NCBI GenBank assembly: GCA_033398695.1
Contig: CM065802.1
Coordinates: 203,999,096 to 204,063,095 of the forward strand
Length of the DNA stretch: 64,000 nt
Reading direction: 5' to 3'
From: Orobanche coerulescens
Lineage: Eukaryota; Streptophyta; Magnoliopsida; Lamiales; Orobanchaceae
Shown here: in pieces, positions 21,116 to 33,400 of the stretch
Layout: every line of letters begins with the position of its first letter
Position numbering within the stretch: the stretch's first letter is position 1
Translations under genes and position numbers: made by a program
Notes under the pieces: model-generated
What the model saw: only the letters and a program-made list of their open reading frames with translations
Databases searched by the model: none
Told to the model about the DNA's origin: nothing

Positions 21116-21854
21116 CCGGCATCTAACAATTTGAGCACCTCTTTTCTCACAACCTCTTGCATTGCCGGATTTAATCTTCGTTCTTGTGCACCCTCGGCTT
21201 ATGATCGTCTTCTAGCAAAATCCTGTGCATACAAATAGAAGGGCTTATTCCCTTAATGTCCGAGATCGTCCATCCAATCGCCCCTCGTGTTTTCGCGGCA
21301 CCCGTAATAGCTTCTCCAAGTTAGTAGGTCCGAGAGAAGAAGAAACTATCACGGGATAGGACTCGTTCTCGCCAAGAAGCAATATTGTAAGTGATCCGGC
21401 AAAGGCTTAAGTTCGACTGGCACCTCGATCGCTCGGTCCTCGCCGACAACTCCCCTTGAACGGGTTTGTTGACATCAAGATAGCATACATCTCTCTCATT
21501 AGATCGAGACTCGTTCGCCTCCAACATTCGAACATACTGCAATTCCTCGTAAATTTCTTCAACCTCGTAATGTGAGTAAATGGATTGTTAAATGCAATGG
21601 TCAAACAAGTCGGTCGGGCGGCATAATAGACTCTATTGCATAACATTCCTCGGGCGCATCCTCGGGCTTCTTCATCGAGTCATAGATGGAAATTTTCAGA
21701 TTTTGGTCATTAACCGGAAGGTAAGATCACCCTCTTGAACGCCGATAAGTGCTCTCCCGTCGCTAGAAACGGTCTCCCAAAGATCGGTGGTTGATTCTCG
21801 TCCTCGGGCATATCAAGAACTACGATATCGTAAGGCAAGACTAAGTGTTGGACT

Positions 21855-23931
21855 CTAACTAACACATTCTCCACAACTCCCCTCGGATAAGAGATCGACC
21901 AGGTCCGCCATGAGTAGAGAAATGGTAGTCGGCTTCATCTCCCCAATCTTCAACCTCTTAAAGATGGATAGAGGCATAAGATTTATGCTTGCCCCATGAT
22001 CACACAACACATTACGGAACGTTTGGTCGCCAATGATGCATGTCAAAGTAAAACGTCCCGGATCCTTCTGCTTGAGCGGGAGCTTGTTTTGAATGATAGC
22101 GCTACACTCCTCTGTCAAATTTATTGTTTCAAATTTCCCCAACTTCCTCTTGCTTGCCACAGCGTCTTTCAAGAATTTCACGTACCCCGGCATGTCTCTC
22201 AAAGCGTCTAGAAGTGGAATGTTGATATTCACCTTTTGAAACATGTCGATAAATTGTTGAAGCTTTTCATCATATCTCGACTTGGCCAAACGCTGTGGAA
22301 ATGGAGCTTTTTCCTCAAAATTCTTCACATTCGCATCTCCAGGGACCTTTCGGCCGATATGTGGGTCGATAGGCTTCACTGCCGGCATGCTGTATGGGTA
22401 TCGGTTGGGCCTATCGGCCGATAGGCTGGCCGATAGGTTCTGCTGTATTCCATCTTCTTTCTCGTTCTCGGCTCCCGTTTCTAATACATCCTCGTTTCCA
22501 GATTCCTTAACTCCAGCCCCATGATTACTGTACCTTGTCCCACTCCGAAGCTCGATTGCGTTGCATTGTTGCGTCTTCGGGTTGGTCTCGGTGCTGCTCG
22601 GAAAATGGCCCGGCTTATGAAATCCGGCTTGGGCGTTCGCCATTTGACTCATTTGGGTCTCCACCATCGACATCTGCTTTGTCAAGGCTATCACCGAGTT
22701 TCCAATAGATGTCACACTATGCTCGAGAGCTCCGAACCTCTTGTCTACTTTATAAATAAAATCTTTTTGGCTTGCCTCTAATCGTTCCAACATCTCTTCC
22801 ATAGGTGTCTTAGCAATCGGCTCTTGAATAACCCCGTTTTTCACGTTAAATCCCGGTGGTGGCTGGAGAGCATTGTTCGGGTTGGCATAGGAGAAATTAG
22901 GGTGGTTTCGATTGTTCGGATAATAGTTTCCCCTATTTCCCCCTTGCCGGAAGTTTCCTCCTTGCAAGTAGTTCACATCCTCCTCAATTGCAATAGGCTC
23001 GTTTAGCTCTTCAAAAACTGCATTGACTCCCAAAGTCTTCTTTTTTAACATCTCAAGCTCTTTTTGTTGTTTTTCAAATTTCGCCTTCAAATCACCGTAG
23101 GCGTCCTCGTCACCGGATGGAACCTTTCTTCTCGTCATCTTCCTATCGGTCACCTCCTCGTAATCATTGTTGACCGCTAGCTCAATGAGATTCTTGGCCT
23201 CTTCATAATCGTTAGCCGTAAATCCCCTTTCGATGAGTAGTCCAACTCTCTTCTAGCCTTCCTCGTCAAACCCCGATAAAACCGAATATAGATCTCCTCT
23301 TTGTCAATTCCATGCTGTGGGCATTTGCGAAGTAGCTTCTTGAATCGGATCCATGCCTCGTATAAATATTCATTCTCATATTGCTCGAACTGCAAGATAT
23401 CGTTGATTTGTTTTTGCACCTTGGAGGGAGGATAGAACTGTGCTAAGAACAACCGAGTCATCTCTCTCCAAGTACCAATTTCCTTCCGATCTAGGCTCTT
23501 GTACCAATCTAGCGCATCGTCTTCTAAGGAGAATCGGAATAGGCGGAGCTTAATGACATCCGGAGGCACTGCTTTGCTTGATAGTGGCACATATGTCCAA
23601 AAACGACTCAAGGTGAGCGTTTGGATCTTCATTAACTCCTCCGTATGTTTGAGACTTCACCGTAGCAATGAGGACGGCTTAAGCTCAAGTTGTTGGCATC
23701 AATCTTTCCCCAACCTCCTTCTTGATAATCGTCCACCTTAGGTCGAAAGCGGGCATTCAAAGGGATCTTCTCGACGAGCGAGTTCTCGTGGTTGGTCAAC
23801 AATGCCGCCATGGTATCAACGAAAGGTATAGTAATAGTCTCGGTTCTCGCTTCTTGCTTCTTCCTCCTCAAAGACTTCTCGATTTCCGGGTCCAAAGGAA
23901 ATAAGTTCTTTCCTTGGGATCTCGTGATCAT
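21855..23931 (-). pseudogene. gag: Athila gag and protease
   Basis: The likely start is the ATG at 23931 (MITRSQGKNLFPLDPEIEKS). Frames change near 23632 and 23165. The capsid-like part is typical of Athila/Tat Gag (LRLFRFSLEDDALDWYKSLD; YLYEAWIRFKKLLRKCPQHG). It is followed by a glycine/asparagine-rich stretch (NYYPNNRNHPNFSYANP) and a coiled-coil-like region. The C-terminal part is the protease (VLCDHGASINLMPLSIFKRL), where the usual hydrophobic residue after the catalytic Asp is His. No canonical zinc knuckle was seen. A TATCGGCCGATA word cluster lies inside the coding sequence at about 22350-22437. Confidence 0.85.
22350..22437 (-). repeat. TATCGGCCGATA words inside Athila gag
   Basis: Words near 22350, 22366 and 22400, then CCTATCGGCCGATAGG at about 22409-22424 followed by GGCCGATAGG. 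In the Gag frame they encode short segments reading LSASLSADRP, so the word has been accepted into coding sequence between the capsid-like part and the protease. Confidence 0.7.
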
Positions 23932-24063
23932 GCACCGCCTACAAGGAAAAGAAAACAAGATGTGAGGAAACGAGATCGAATATTAATAATAAAAGTAAAC
24001 TACCTAAAGTAACAATCTCTTCTTTTTCGAATTATTCCCTTAAATTTTCTATCAATTCAAGAA

Positions 24064-24071
24064 CGGCGCCA
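24064..24071 (-). other. Primer-binding site, Asp-tRNA type
   Basis: Five bases inside the right LTR the minus strand reads TGGCGCCG, matching the 3' end of plant tRNA-Asp, as in Athila elements. It identifies the right LTR as the 5' LTR. Only the first eight bases match clearly. Confidence 0.75.
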
Positions 24072-24076
24072 AAAAT

Positions 24077-25518
24077 TGATCTGGGATTCGCGTAGTATGG
24101 TTTTCAAATCCGATCAATTTTAAAATTTGTAAAACCTGAGTATTTCCAAGGTGTCGAACCCAAGGGAATTGATGTGTCGAAAATAAAAGAAGTAACTCTA
24201 CTCAAAATTCGATCGCTATTTAGGAATCCAAAATTTGTTTGCTTCTAATTATCTAAATTTAAAAATCGAAAAAATAAAAATATAAATAAAAGATGAAATA
24301 TCTAAATTAAGCAAATAAAGCAAATTAGCAAGATAAAATCACAAGTCGAAAGGTAATTGATCCTAGGTAGTATCATCTAATTGAGTTCACACAATCCATT
24401 CACTTGATTCCTTCTCCCCAAAATTTAATTCAATCCTAGAAATAATCACTTACGATCTAGAATTCTGTCAAGGCAACCTAGAAAGATAGTTAATTAAAAC
24501 CCTTTTCGCCTGTGGCTCAAAGAATTAAAATCACTTAAAAGCACCAACTTATTTATCTATGATTTATCTTTCTCCGCTAGGTCTCAAGATAAAATCATAT
24601 TGTGCATCAAGTATTTCCACTAATCAATTACTCCTTCCGGACAAAATCAATTAGCTAACATGCATCGATTAAGGGCCCTTTAATCTAGCATGAGATTTAA
24701 CACAACTTGAACACAAGCCTAGGATGAAAGGTCAAAAGGTAATCAAAGGAACATCATGTGAACATCAATTAAAATTACTAACCCTAGAATCAATCAATGA
24801 ATTAGCCAGACATAATTGAAATCAAACAAGAAATTGATGAAGAATGCATATTATTAATATGAAAAGAGAGATTACAACCCTTATGGATGAACTCCGAGTC
24901 TTCAATCTCCCAAAAACAATAATAATTCTCCTCCAAAAAGTTCTTGCATCAAAGAAATTAATCTTGCTAAAAACGGTAAAAATCTGCTCTAGATAATAAA
25001 AGATGAAAAAGGGCTGCTGAAAAGATAGATAAAAGATACTCAAACTAGGTCTAGAATGAGGTTTATATAGCCTAAGGGGTTCAAATCCCGATTAGCCCTA
25101 ATCTAGGAAATAAATAATATCCAAAAGAGTCAAAATCCGTCCAAAAACGAGAGCTCATTGGGAAGCCTTTCGGCGTGGCCTATCGGCCGATAGGCTGGCC
25201 GATAGGTGGTTCGTCGATTTCTTCACTCGATAGGCAGGAGCTCCTTTCGGACGGCCCTATCGGCCGATAGGCTGGCCGATAGGGTCTTCTGTTTGGCGCA
25301 AAAATCCGTTTCTTCGTCCGTTTGACTCGACTCTCGGTCCTTTGTCTCGTTTTGGGTCCTTTTGGCTCTAAAAACCTGCAAACACACTAAAACCAACCCA
25401 AACGCGTAATACGGCTCGACTAATCATAAATAAGCCAAATACGAGCACATTAATCACGAAACGAGATAAAAACCTAGTATAAAATCCTAGAAATAAGTGG
25501 TAAAATTACCACTTATCA
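24077..25518 (-). repeat. Athila-like 5' LTR
   Basis: 1442 bp, same ends as the left LTR. The minus-strand TATA box GGCTATATAAAC is at 25061-25072. Differences from the left LTR that I can see are few and mostly one- to three-base indels. Confidence 0.9.
25154..25290 (-). promoter_or_regulatory. TATCGGCCGATA word cluster upstream of TATA, Athila 5' LTR
   Basis: Two copies of CCTATCGGCCGATAGG, each followed by GCTGGCCGATAGG, and about 80-220 bases upstream of the TATA box at 25061-25072 on the minus strand. This copy is better preserved than the one in the left LTR. Confidence 0.65.
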
Positions 25519-25523
25519 CATGG

Positions 25524-27640
25524 CATGAAGCCGTATCACAATTAGGGCCGAAGCCACGGCACGAATCCGTATCACCATTAGGGCCGAATCCACGGCATGA
25601 AGCCGTATCACAATTAGGGCCGAAGCCACGACACGAAGCCGTATCACAATTTAGCCATCCAATGGCTGTGACCTACTGAATTGTAGGTGTTGGAAACCCA
25701 ACCGTGAAGGTTCAAGCCCCAACCTTACCCATAATGAGCACTAGCCGAGACTAGCCTTCAAAATAATATAATTAATCACAAACGACAATGATCCGTAGAT
25801 TACCGAATTCCCCAGAATGATAGTGTGCTACCTTGAGTCGGCCAACACGATAATGATGACTCATGGATGGGCATCGTACTCGAAAGTCCCAATTCAATAC
25901 CTCGATTACCTTAGAATGGTCAATCGATAACAATGACACAACGGATGGGAACTATCCTCGACAGCCCCACTTCAATACCTCGATTGCCTTAGAATGGCCA
26001 ACCGATAACAATGATGCAGCGGATGATTCAATATCTCGATTGCCTTATAATGGCTAATCGATGACAATGATGCAATGAATGCCTCAGTACCTTTAATCGG
26101 TTACCGACGACGAAGATGAGAATGAATATGACAATGCCTTCAATCGGCTAATACAACATGAATGACAGGACGCCAACATTAATAACAATGATTACAACGT
26201 CTTAGATCGACATCAATATTAACAACAACAATCGATACATCGATACCGCGAACCGGTGATCGATAATAATATTAACAACGAATATCTCAACGCCTTACCA
26301 GCCATTAATGAATGATAATAAACATTTGGCATAATTGCCGAAGAGTATCGCATCGAACGATCCCCTAATATCAATGAACTTATGAAGAGACTAAGTCTCG
26401 GAATGATACAACACATTCAAACACATATATGAGAACATTAATCTCATTGACTAGTACAAGTATAAAACTTGCCTTAAACCGACGACGAGAATGTCCTTCC
26501 ACGAACAACGTCCTTAATGAAATTGTCGGCCGCTTAAACAACCTTGAACGACACAAAGACCAATAATTCGTTTAATACACGAATCAAGCATGATCACAAC
26601 CAATTCAAGAGGTCGATACAATAAATCCCAAACTCATTGAGGCATTTCGACAAACACCTTAAATACAATCTCCCATCCTAAACAACCAAACCCAATTATA
26701 TCGAAAACCAACTTCAAACAAATGATTCAATCCAACAAAACACCTTCAATACAATCGATAATCCAATAGGAATACTCAAATCGAGCTTACGATAACATTT
26801 AATCAAAAATCCCAATTCCAAGTCAACCTTCAAAGTATTATTGAGAAAAACTTCCAACAATCCGATGATAACTCATAAAAACTCGTAATCAAACATATAT
26901 CCATCACAATTCATGATTATATCATCCAAAACCTCAAGCTCCAACTTAAAATCAAATCTAGGGTTGAAGAAACTACCTTGGATTAGGATGGAGAATCCAC
27001 AAACATGTTGTTAATCCTAACCACAACTTGAAGAAGATGAAATTATCTGAGTTTGATGATGCTAAATCGCCCAAAATATCGCCCACAAATCGTCCAAGGA
27101 GGAGAGGGAGAAGGAAAGTGATGAAATGAGCTTAATTCTCATGAAACCCGCTGAAATAGACAAAACTGCACTGTGTGCCGCGGCACAGGCTGAGTGTGCC
27201 GTGGCCCACGGCCAAAAACTTCCCAGCACATTGGCTTTGTGCCGCGGCCCGGCCAGAAGGGGCCACGGCCCGCGGTACAGCCCGCTTCAGCACCAAAAAT
27301 CACATGGTGCAGCCTTAACTATTTCAACCATAACTCCTTCGTCCGGACTCCGTTGACTCACCGTTTGAATCATTGGAAAGCTAACTTATGATTTATAATA
27401 TTGAAAAGATTCAGAATTTTTGGAGTTTCCAAGAATTAATGGTGATTTTACAAAGTCGAACCATACGTGGAAAAGTCGCTAAAGAACACGGAATTCAATA
27501 GAACAACACCGAGACGAACTCGGATGACAAAAAGTTTAGAATTAATCATTCTCGGAATGACGAAACAGTCACAATAGAGTTGCTAAGATGGACTTACACC
27601 AAAAAAAATTACCAGAAAAATCGAAATTGCGGATATTACA
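25524..27640 (-). repeat. LTR3 (5' LTR), right part
   Basis: Resumes the 36-bp array after the Athila TSD and matches LTR1 to its end, GCGGATATTACA. It carries the perfect GTGCCGCGGCAC palindrome near 27175 and the splice-donor-like site at 26975-26976. With 11947-12848 the net length is about 3019 bp, close to the 3028 of LTR1. It is followed by the GGGAT TSD. Confidence 0.9.
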
Positions 27641-27654
27641 GGGATGACTTTTCA

Positions 27655-28636
27655 TACCCACTTTAACTCTTCACTATTTTAATTAGATGGTCAACTTTAA
27701 TCATTTATTTCTCACTCACAGAAAATGGGTTTTGAGAAAAATAAAATCGTACGTTTATCTCCTCAAAACGTAGATTCAAAATTTAATATTTAATTTTCCA
27801 AAATTAAATATTTTATTATTATTAAATTGTTTTAAATTGAGTCAAAACTATTTTTTCTAAAAACCAATCTCCAACATGCAGTTCCAGTGGGCTCGGGCAT
27901 TGGAATCTTACGGCCGACGGTCTTGAGACGAATGAAGGTGTTGGTGGAGGTCAGGACGGCGACGGTTTTTAGTTTGGGCCTATTAGTCGTATGGTGTTGG
28001 TATGCTGTCCCTAGCTCATGAAGTAAAAGTTCCGAGCAGGGTAGTGGCCGTGAAGATGGTTTCAGGCTGTGCTTTGTCAAAATCGGGCTTGGTTTTCGGG
28101 GCAGAATGGGCTACCTGGTTGGTGGGATGCGGTTAGGGGTGGTGATTCCGGCGCAAGAATGATCTTATATTATAAGTCAGTGTGTCTTTATTTGGATGTC
28201 GAATGTGAAAGTGGGGCTCAGCACAACCATAACTTTGGGTTAACTGGAGATGTTGGATGTAGACAACGGTTTTCTAATTTCGATAGCGTGGTTGTCAGCA
28301 TTGTTGATCCTTGTAACGATAATGTTTGGTAATTGGTTAGATACTTTTGTAATGTGTACTTGACAATTGAGACTTGAATCCAAGATGAGTGATGTTGAGA
28401 TATTACATCCTCAATTACATTATTTTACGATTAAAGTTAGTGAGTTGGACCCTTTTTTGAATTCATTTACATTTTGATTTAGTCAAAATTATTTTATAAA
28501 TAGATACGAGGGGGGCGAGCTTGACTTGTGGTTAGCAAAGCCATCTTAGGTAAGACAAGTACCCCTTGCAGTTGAAATACCAGAATGCATTACTTATTAG
28601 TGTAATTGAAATATTTATGTGAATATATAAACTTAT
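27655..28636 (+). other. Unassigned 1-kb stretch between elements
   Basis: No gene, RNA or repeat is recognised. Short ORFs exist on both strands (for example 27832-28080 minus and 28069-28332 plus), but none shows a known motif. The sequence TTTTATAAATAGATACGAGG near 28490 looks TATA-like on the plus strand. This may be host intergenic DNA or the eroded flank of an older element, into which the Sirevirus-type copy (TSD CTTAT) later inserted. Confidence 0.5.
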
Positions 28637-29844
28637 TGTTGGCCACTAAGTATACTGGATACAACTTGGGAAGTAGTTTAAACAACAAGCTGTACTGATT
28701 TTAAATCTAAGTGCGTAGCGGAAGTCTTAAATACAGTAAGTTGTCATGATACAAAGAACTCGATGTGCAGTGTATACTTAAATAATCACAGTAATTAAAA
28801 CAAGTAAGGCAGAAGGTAAATAACATAATATTTAAAGTGGTTCGAGGTAAACCCCTCTACGTCCACTGGTCCTCCACACAGGAGTAAAAAGTTTATTATA
28901 ATTACTGCGTACACAACTACGTAATTATAACAACACACTATCAATATATCGTTCACACAGATTGATATAAAGATCTTAGATTCAACCGTTCACACAGATT
29001 GGTTTGAGCTAATGCTTTGACTTGCTTCTTCACACACAGTTCTGACGCTTCATCTTCTTCGATGCAATTCCTTCACACACAGTTCTGGAGTAGCAACGAT
29101 TACTCAGTCCACACAGGGCTGATCTGGGTTTGTTCAAAGGATAGAACAGGGTATGAACAACAACTTTGAGTTTTTGAGCTTCTAGCTGATGATGTGTTGT
29201 TCAAGATGTTGATCACTGTATATCTCTTAGATCTGAGTTGCAGTAAGCTTTGGAGATATGTTTTGCTCTGAGTATTTCTTTGTAAGCTTTGATCGTTCAG
29301 TAGTTCAGTTATCTTCAATCTTCAAACTCTAGAGATATATATAGTCTTTGAAATATATCCGTTGGGATAAATCCGTTGAGCAAGATTCCGTTCCAACGGG
29401 ATGAAAAAGAACGATCTGGATTTAGCGGGATTTGAAGATCTTATGACTTATAGTATTTAAATACTTTATCCTTTTAGTATTTAAATACTTCTTTATCAAC
29501 GGGACTTGACTTCGAGTGAGAACTGAAGATTCCTTCTTTGTCCTGTTGACAGCTGTATGGAAGATCACTATATTGACAAATCGAGACAGCTTCCATACTT
29601 AGTCTTTATAAGACTTCTTTGTTGTACTGAAAGTTTCCACTATATGCTGGATCTGTGACAGTCCTTCGATACAGGTTGACACTTCAACTCTTCGATACAG
29701 TTTCCTTACTGTATTGAGGATTGGCATATTGTCAAAACCTCTTATCATCACAATTCGATACAGGGATTGATTATCCTGGCTGTTTCGATACAGGATATTT
29801 GTTATCCTAACGATTTCGATACAAGGTATTTTGTTATCCCAACA
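28637..29844 (-). repeat. Sirevirus copy 1, 3' LTR
   Basis: 1208 bp. On the minus strand there are five CGATACAG words at 29665-29830, then a TATA box (ACTATATATATCTC, 29333-29346), then a transcribed part with repeated CACACAG words (28950-29115). It matches the right LTR closely. Confidence 0.9.
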
Positions 29845-29859
29845 ATTTCCCCCTTTTTG
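29845..29859 (-). other. Polypurine tract, Sirevirus copy 1
   Basis: The minus strand reads TCAAAAAGGGGGAAAT directly against the 3' LTR start, a clear PPT. Three similar tracts lie upstream in the spacer at 34019-34245. Confidence 0.8.
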
Positions 29860-30483
29860 ACAATTCTCCAAGACTTTAAAACTTTCAAGACCTTCTTGAT
29901 GATGCCAAAACCTTCTTCATGAAATAATCGTCTTTGATGATTTCTAGCAGATTTCTTGGTCTTCTGCCAAATGGTCTGTCTTTCAGCAACTTAGTCTAAT
30001 TTATGAACTGCTCGCAGGCAAGTTCGATACAGCTAAGAATTTTTACAACTTAAGCTTATGATTGGCGCGCAGGCACAATCTTACAATGTATTCTAAATGC
30101 ATACAACTGAAATTATGAACTGTTCGTAGACAAGTTCGTACAACTTAATTTTCAAACAAGTTTCTATACTTGTGATTGTTTTCTCAACAATTTAAGTTAT
30201 GTAATCATACATTAACACAGTAGATTATGAGTTGTAATCTTTCAAGACAAGCAAACATTTTTATTGATATTCAAAAATAGAGTACAAGGTTTGCTGTTTC
30301 GAAAGAAAAATTACAAACAAAACTAATATACTAAGGATTTTAGCTCCTATAGTCCGCATGTCTCCATGGCTTTTTCCCTGGGTCATTCTCGGTTCCACCC
30401 CACCAGTGCTGTAGGGAATCGTTGCCTCGATCTAGGTATATTGCTCTACCTTCGTAGGATCTGTCAAAGGCAAGAATCCAATC

Positions 30484-33400
30484 TTATGGATGGGTGATCC
30501 GATCTCCTCTTTTATGCTTGGATTTCATATCTAGTTGGAGAGGAAGTTTCCCGTCTTCTAACATCTTCGTGAATTTGTCTGCAGCCTCCTCTAATGTCTT
30601 ATAACCTTTGAATATGGGGGATTCCTTGATGAGTTTAACAAAATATCTCATCAGCTCATTTTTTCTCCATTGCTTCACCTCTTCGGCAGTTGGATGGAGG
30701 TTGGTTGGCAGACGAATTTCATAAGGTCTTTGAATTAAGCTTTGCCACGGGACATTGGGATCATGAAACTCAGGCCGGGAGCCTAAAATCTTGAAACTTT
30801 GAGAGGGAGGGGCTAGCTTGTTCAATTCAGCGGTAATGCTGTCTTGGGCAGCATTAAATTCCCTTTCGTGTTGTAGCCTTATTCTCCTAGCTGCTTCTCT
30901 TGCTTCTTCCCCCTTTTTGGCGTCATCAAGACGTCCTAGGATCTCCAGTACGGCATCCTGTTTCATCTCAATGTTTGTCATTCTCTCGACAAGGGTGAAA
31001 AGCACCTCCGACATATCCTTGATACTTTTGTCGTGGGCTCGAAGATGAGAAGTGGTTTCGATCATGGCTGCTGCGGTCTTGGCTTCGGATATTCGCATTT
31101 TGGATTCTTCTTCTATCAGGATCTTTTCTTGCTTCTCTTGCAGATTGGCAAGGGCCTGTTTGGAGACATGGGGCAGGACAGTGAAGGCTTCGACAACACG
31201 AGAGACTTCATGCCTTAAACCTGTCATTTATTCAACTGCCGATGTGTGCATCCAATCTAAAGCTTTTTCGACTGAGTGAAGGGCATTCACTGCATCCTGG
31301 ATGAAGACAGTTTGAAGACCAAGAGCACGTAGACGCTCTTTCCTAGCAGCAGTGCTGGGAGAATCTGGTTTGGCAAAATCTTCGGATCCATTCAACCTCC
31401 TCAGATTCACTGTAGGGCGTGAATTGAGTTGGACATCCTCAGGTACATTACCGTCATCGGATTCCACGGTTGATGGTGCGGGAGCAGCATTTTTGGGTTC
31501 GGCGGCAGGGGTTGCTGTATCCTCCTGTTGCGAAGGTGCGTCTGTAGACATGGGTACAGGAGGGATTGATTCCTCCTGTTGTCTCTCAGCTTCCGCCTGT
31601 TCCGGCATAGGGACTGATTCCTCTTGCTTGACGGCACGTGCAACTTCTTCTTCTTCTGCAGTAGCAGGCTCGGGTGCCTGTTCCGAAAAAATTTCTTCTT
31701 CCTCGACTTGAGGGACTGATTCCTCGTCGTCAGGAATATTCTTTTGCTGTGGCGAAGGGGGCTCACTTCGACTTGATGGCCCTTCGTCATTCTTGGTTTG
31801 AGAGGCATCTCTGTCTTGAGCCTCCTCATGACTCATTCTTAGACCTGCTTGTAAAACATCGTCATCGTCGTCCGATTCATTGTCATCTTTTGGATCTCGG
31901 GGAGAGTCCTCAGACTTATCTTTTCCTTTTCTCCTGGCGTCAGATTTTTGCAATAGATGGCTTTCAATCAATTCCTTGCAGTAGAGATTGTCCCATTGGA
32001 TCAGGGCTGCAACCTTTGTTGAGTCCGTCACTTCCAATACAAATCTCTCTTCATGGCTCCAATCGCTCCAGTTGTATAAGGTGTCATACGGAGCTAGCCT
32101 GTAGCTTTTCCATTTAAGGAATCTTTCATAAGCATGATCAATCTGCATAGAGAGAAGAGTTTTGTTGATAATGGTGTCCGGGGAGGGATTGCGTACAATG
32201 TCTGAGTCCGCTGTAGCGAGGGTTTCCTCTACAGGTGTGGAATCCTGTAGGGAAGTGGAATTCCTTACAGAGGATGGTGCCCCGAAGGAAGGTGGATCCT
32301 CTACGGGTGTGGAATCCCGCATAGGAGAAGTAGCTATTGGCTCTGCAGGGACAGCCGACTCGCTAAAGTCTTCTAAGTTGTCAGATGTCCGATCATCCGT
32401 CTGAGCCACCAAAGGCTCAGGATCTACTGTCGATACAGTAGTGGGCACCTCTTCCATAGGGGTTGGGCCCTGGGGTAGTTGTTCAGTGGGTTGCGCCACG
32501 GTAGAAGCTTCCTCGGAGGTTTTGGTGGTTTTAGCTTTAGAAAGCCTCCTTAGCTTCCTTTTCTGCTTCTTACCAGCAGTAGGTGTCTTGCTGTGAGATC
32601 TTTTCCTCTTCCTTGAAGACTCCACATCCTGGGACTTCAAAGAAACATCCCTTGGATCTTCAGAAACTGGCATACTATGGAAAGATGGATGATTGCAAAC
32701 CAGAGTTCTCTGGTTATATGCCGAAGGCTTAACGCCTCCTAAGTAGATCCGGGAGCTATTTTTCTTCGCATCTACGGATTGTGAAAGTCCGCATTTCGTC
32801 AAAATATGGTTTAAAATTAAACCAAATGACTTATTTTGAGTGATAGACTTGGATACTTCCTCCTGCAATCGCTTCAAGATAATCTGGCACCAGTTGACCT
32901 TTTAACAGGTCAAAATCGCAACCATCATTCTAAATTTCAGATTTGTGCACATTTCAAATGCGCCAGTGCGATTCTCGATGATCCTGCAACAAAAATCATG
33001 CAAATACACGTATGGCAAACAGAAATTCTTCTTGTGACAGGTGGTGTGAACCACGTCAATAATAGCTGAGCCGGTGAACAGCCCATAGTACTTTGTTATC
33101 AGCTCTTGAGACCCAAAAGTCTCAAGTTCTTCCATGGTAAGGCCATCAGCAGGCAGCCTGTAAATGTTCTGAAGAAGTTCTCGATCGATACATATCTCCA
33201 CTCCTTGAATGATAGCAGTGATGTCAACAACGTGACCTCCCTGGGCCAGCGACAAAAAGCAAACGGCGGCGTTGAGGTAAAAGTCCTCAACCAAGTGAAC
33301 ATCGTATTTCTCGGCGGTTTGACTCCCAAGGCGGTAGAGACCTTGCTGACGGAGTCGAGTGATGATGCACTCCATGGGTTCGGTGTTATTGGTTTCAGAG

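Larger units (their letters stand above)
12849..25518 (-). mobile_element. Complete Athila-like Ty3/gypsy element nested in LTR3
   Basis: 12.67 kb, TSD CATGG at 12844-12848 and 25519-25523. LTRs are 12849-14300 and 24077-25518, with a tRNA-Asp-type PBS and a G-rich PPT. On the minus strand the order is gag, protease, RT, RNase H, integrase, then an ATHILA-type env-like ORF, which is the gene order of the Athila lineage. The LTRs look nearly identical, yet the coding regions have several frameshifts. Palindromic TATCGGCCGATA words occur in both LTRs, before the env-like ORF and within gag. Confidence 0.9.
1214..27640 (-). mobile_element. Three-LTR composite of a gag-only Tekay-like Ty3/gypsy element, containing a nested Athila element
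   Basis: The block begins TGTAACACCCCC and ends GCGGATATTACA, with a perfect 5-bp TSD, GGGAT, at 1209-1213 and 27641-27645. In plus-strand order it holds LTR1 (1214-4241), internal region 1 (4242-about 5608, truncated), a partial LTR2 (stub 5609-5631 plus 7971-9302, interrupted by an insert), internal region 2 (9303-11946), and LTR3 (11947-12848 plus 25524-27640, split by an Athila-like element). Net LTR length is about 3.0 kb. Internal region 2 is only 2.6 kb and encodes gag but no protease, RT, RNase H or integrase. The iMet-type PBS and LTR ends resemble those of the Tekay chromovirus at 46781. The three-LTR structure inside one TSD is best explained by unequal recombination. Confidence 0.85.

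Noticed and set aside
27832..28332. Short ORFs on both strands in the unassigned stretch
   Set aside because: No recognisable motif, no splice or start context, and opposite-strand overlap; not supported as genes.
28950..29115. Possible microsatellite of CACACAG words
   Set aside because: Spacing is irregular and the words occur in all four Sirevirus LTRs as part of the family sequence; noted with the LTR entry.
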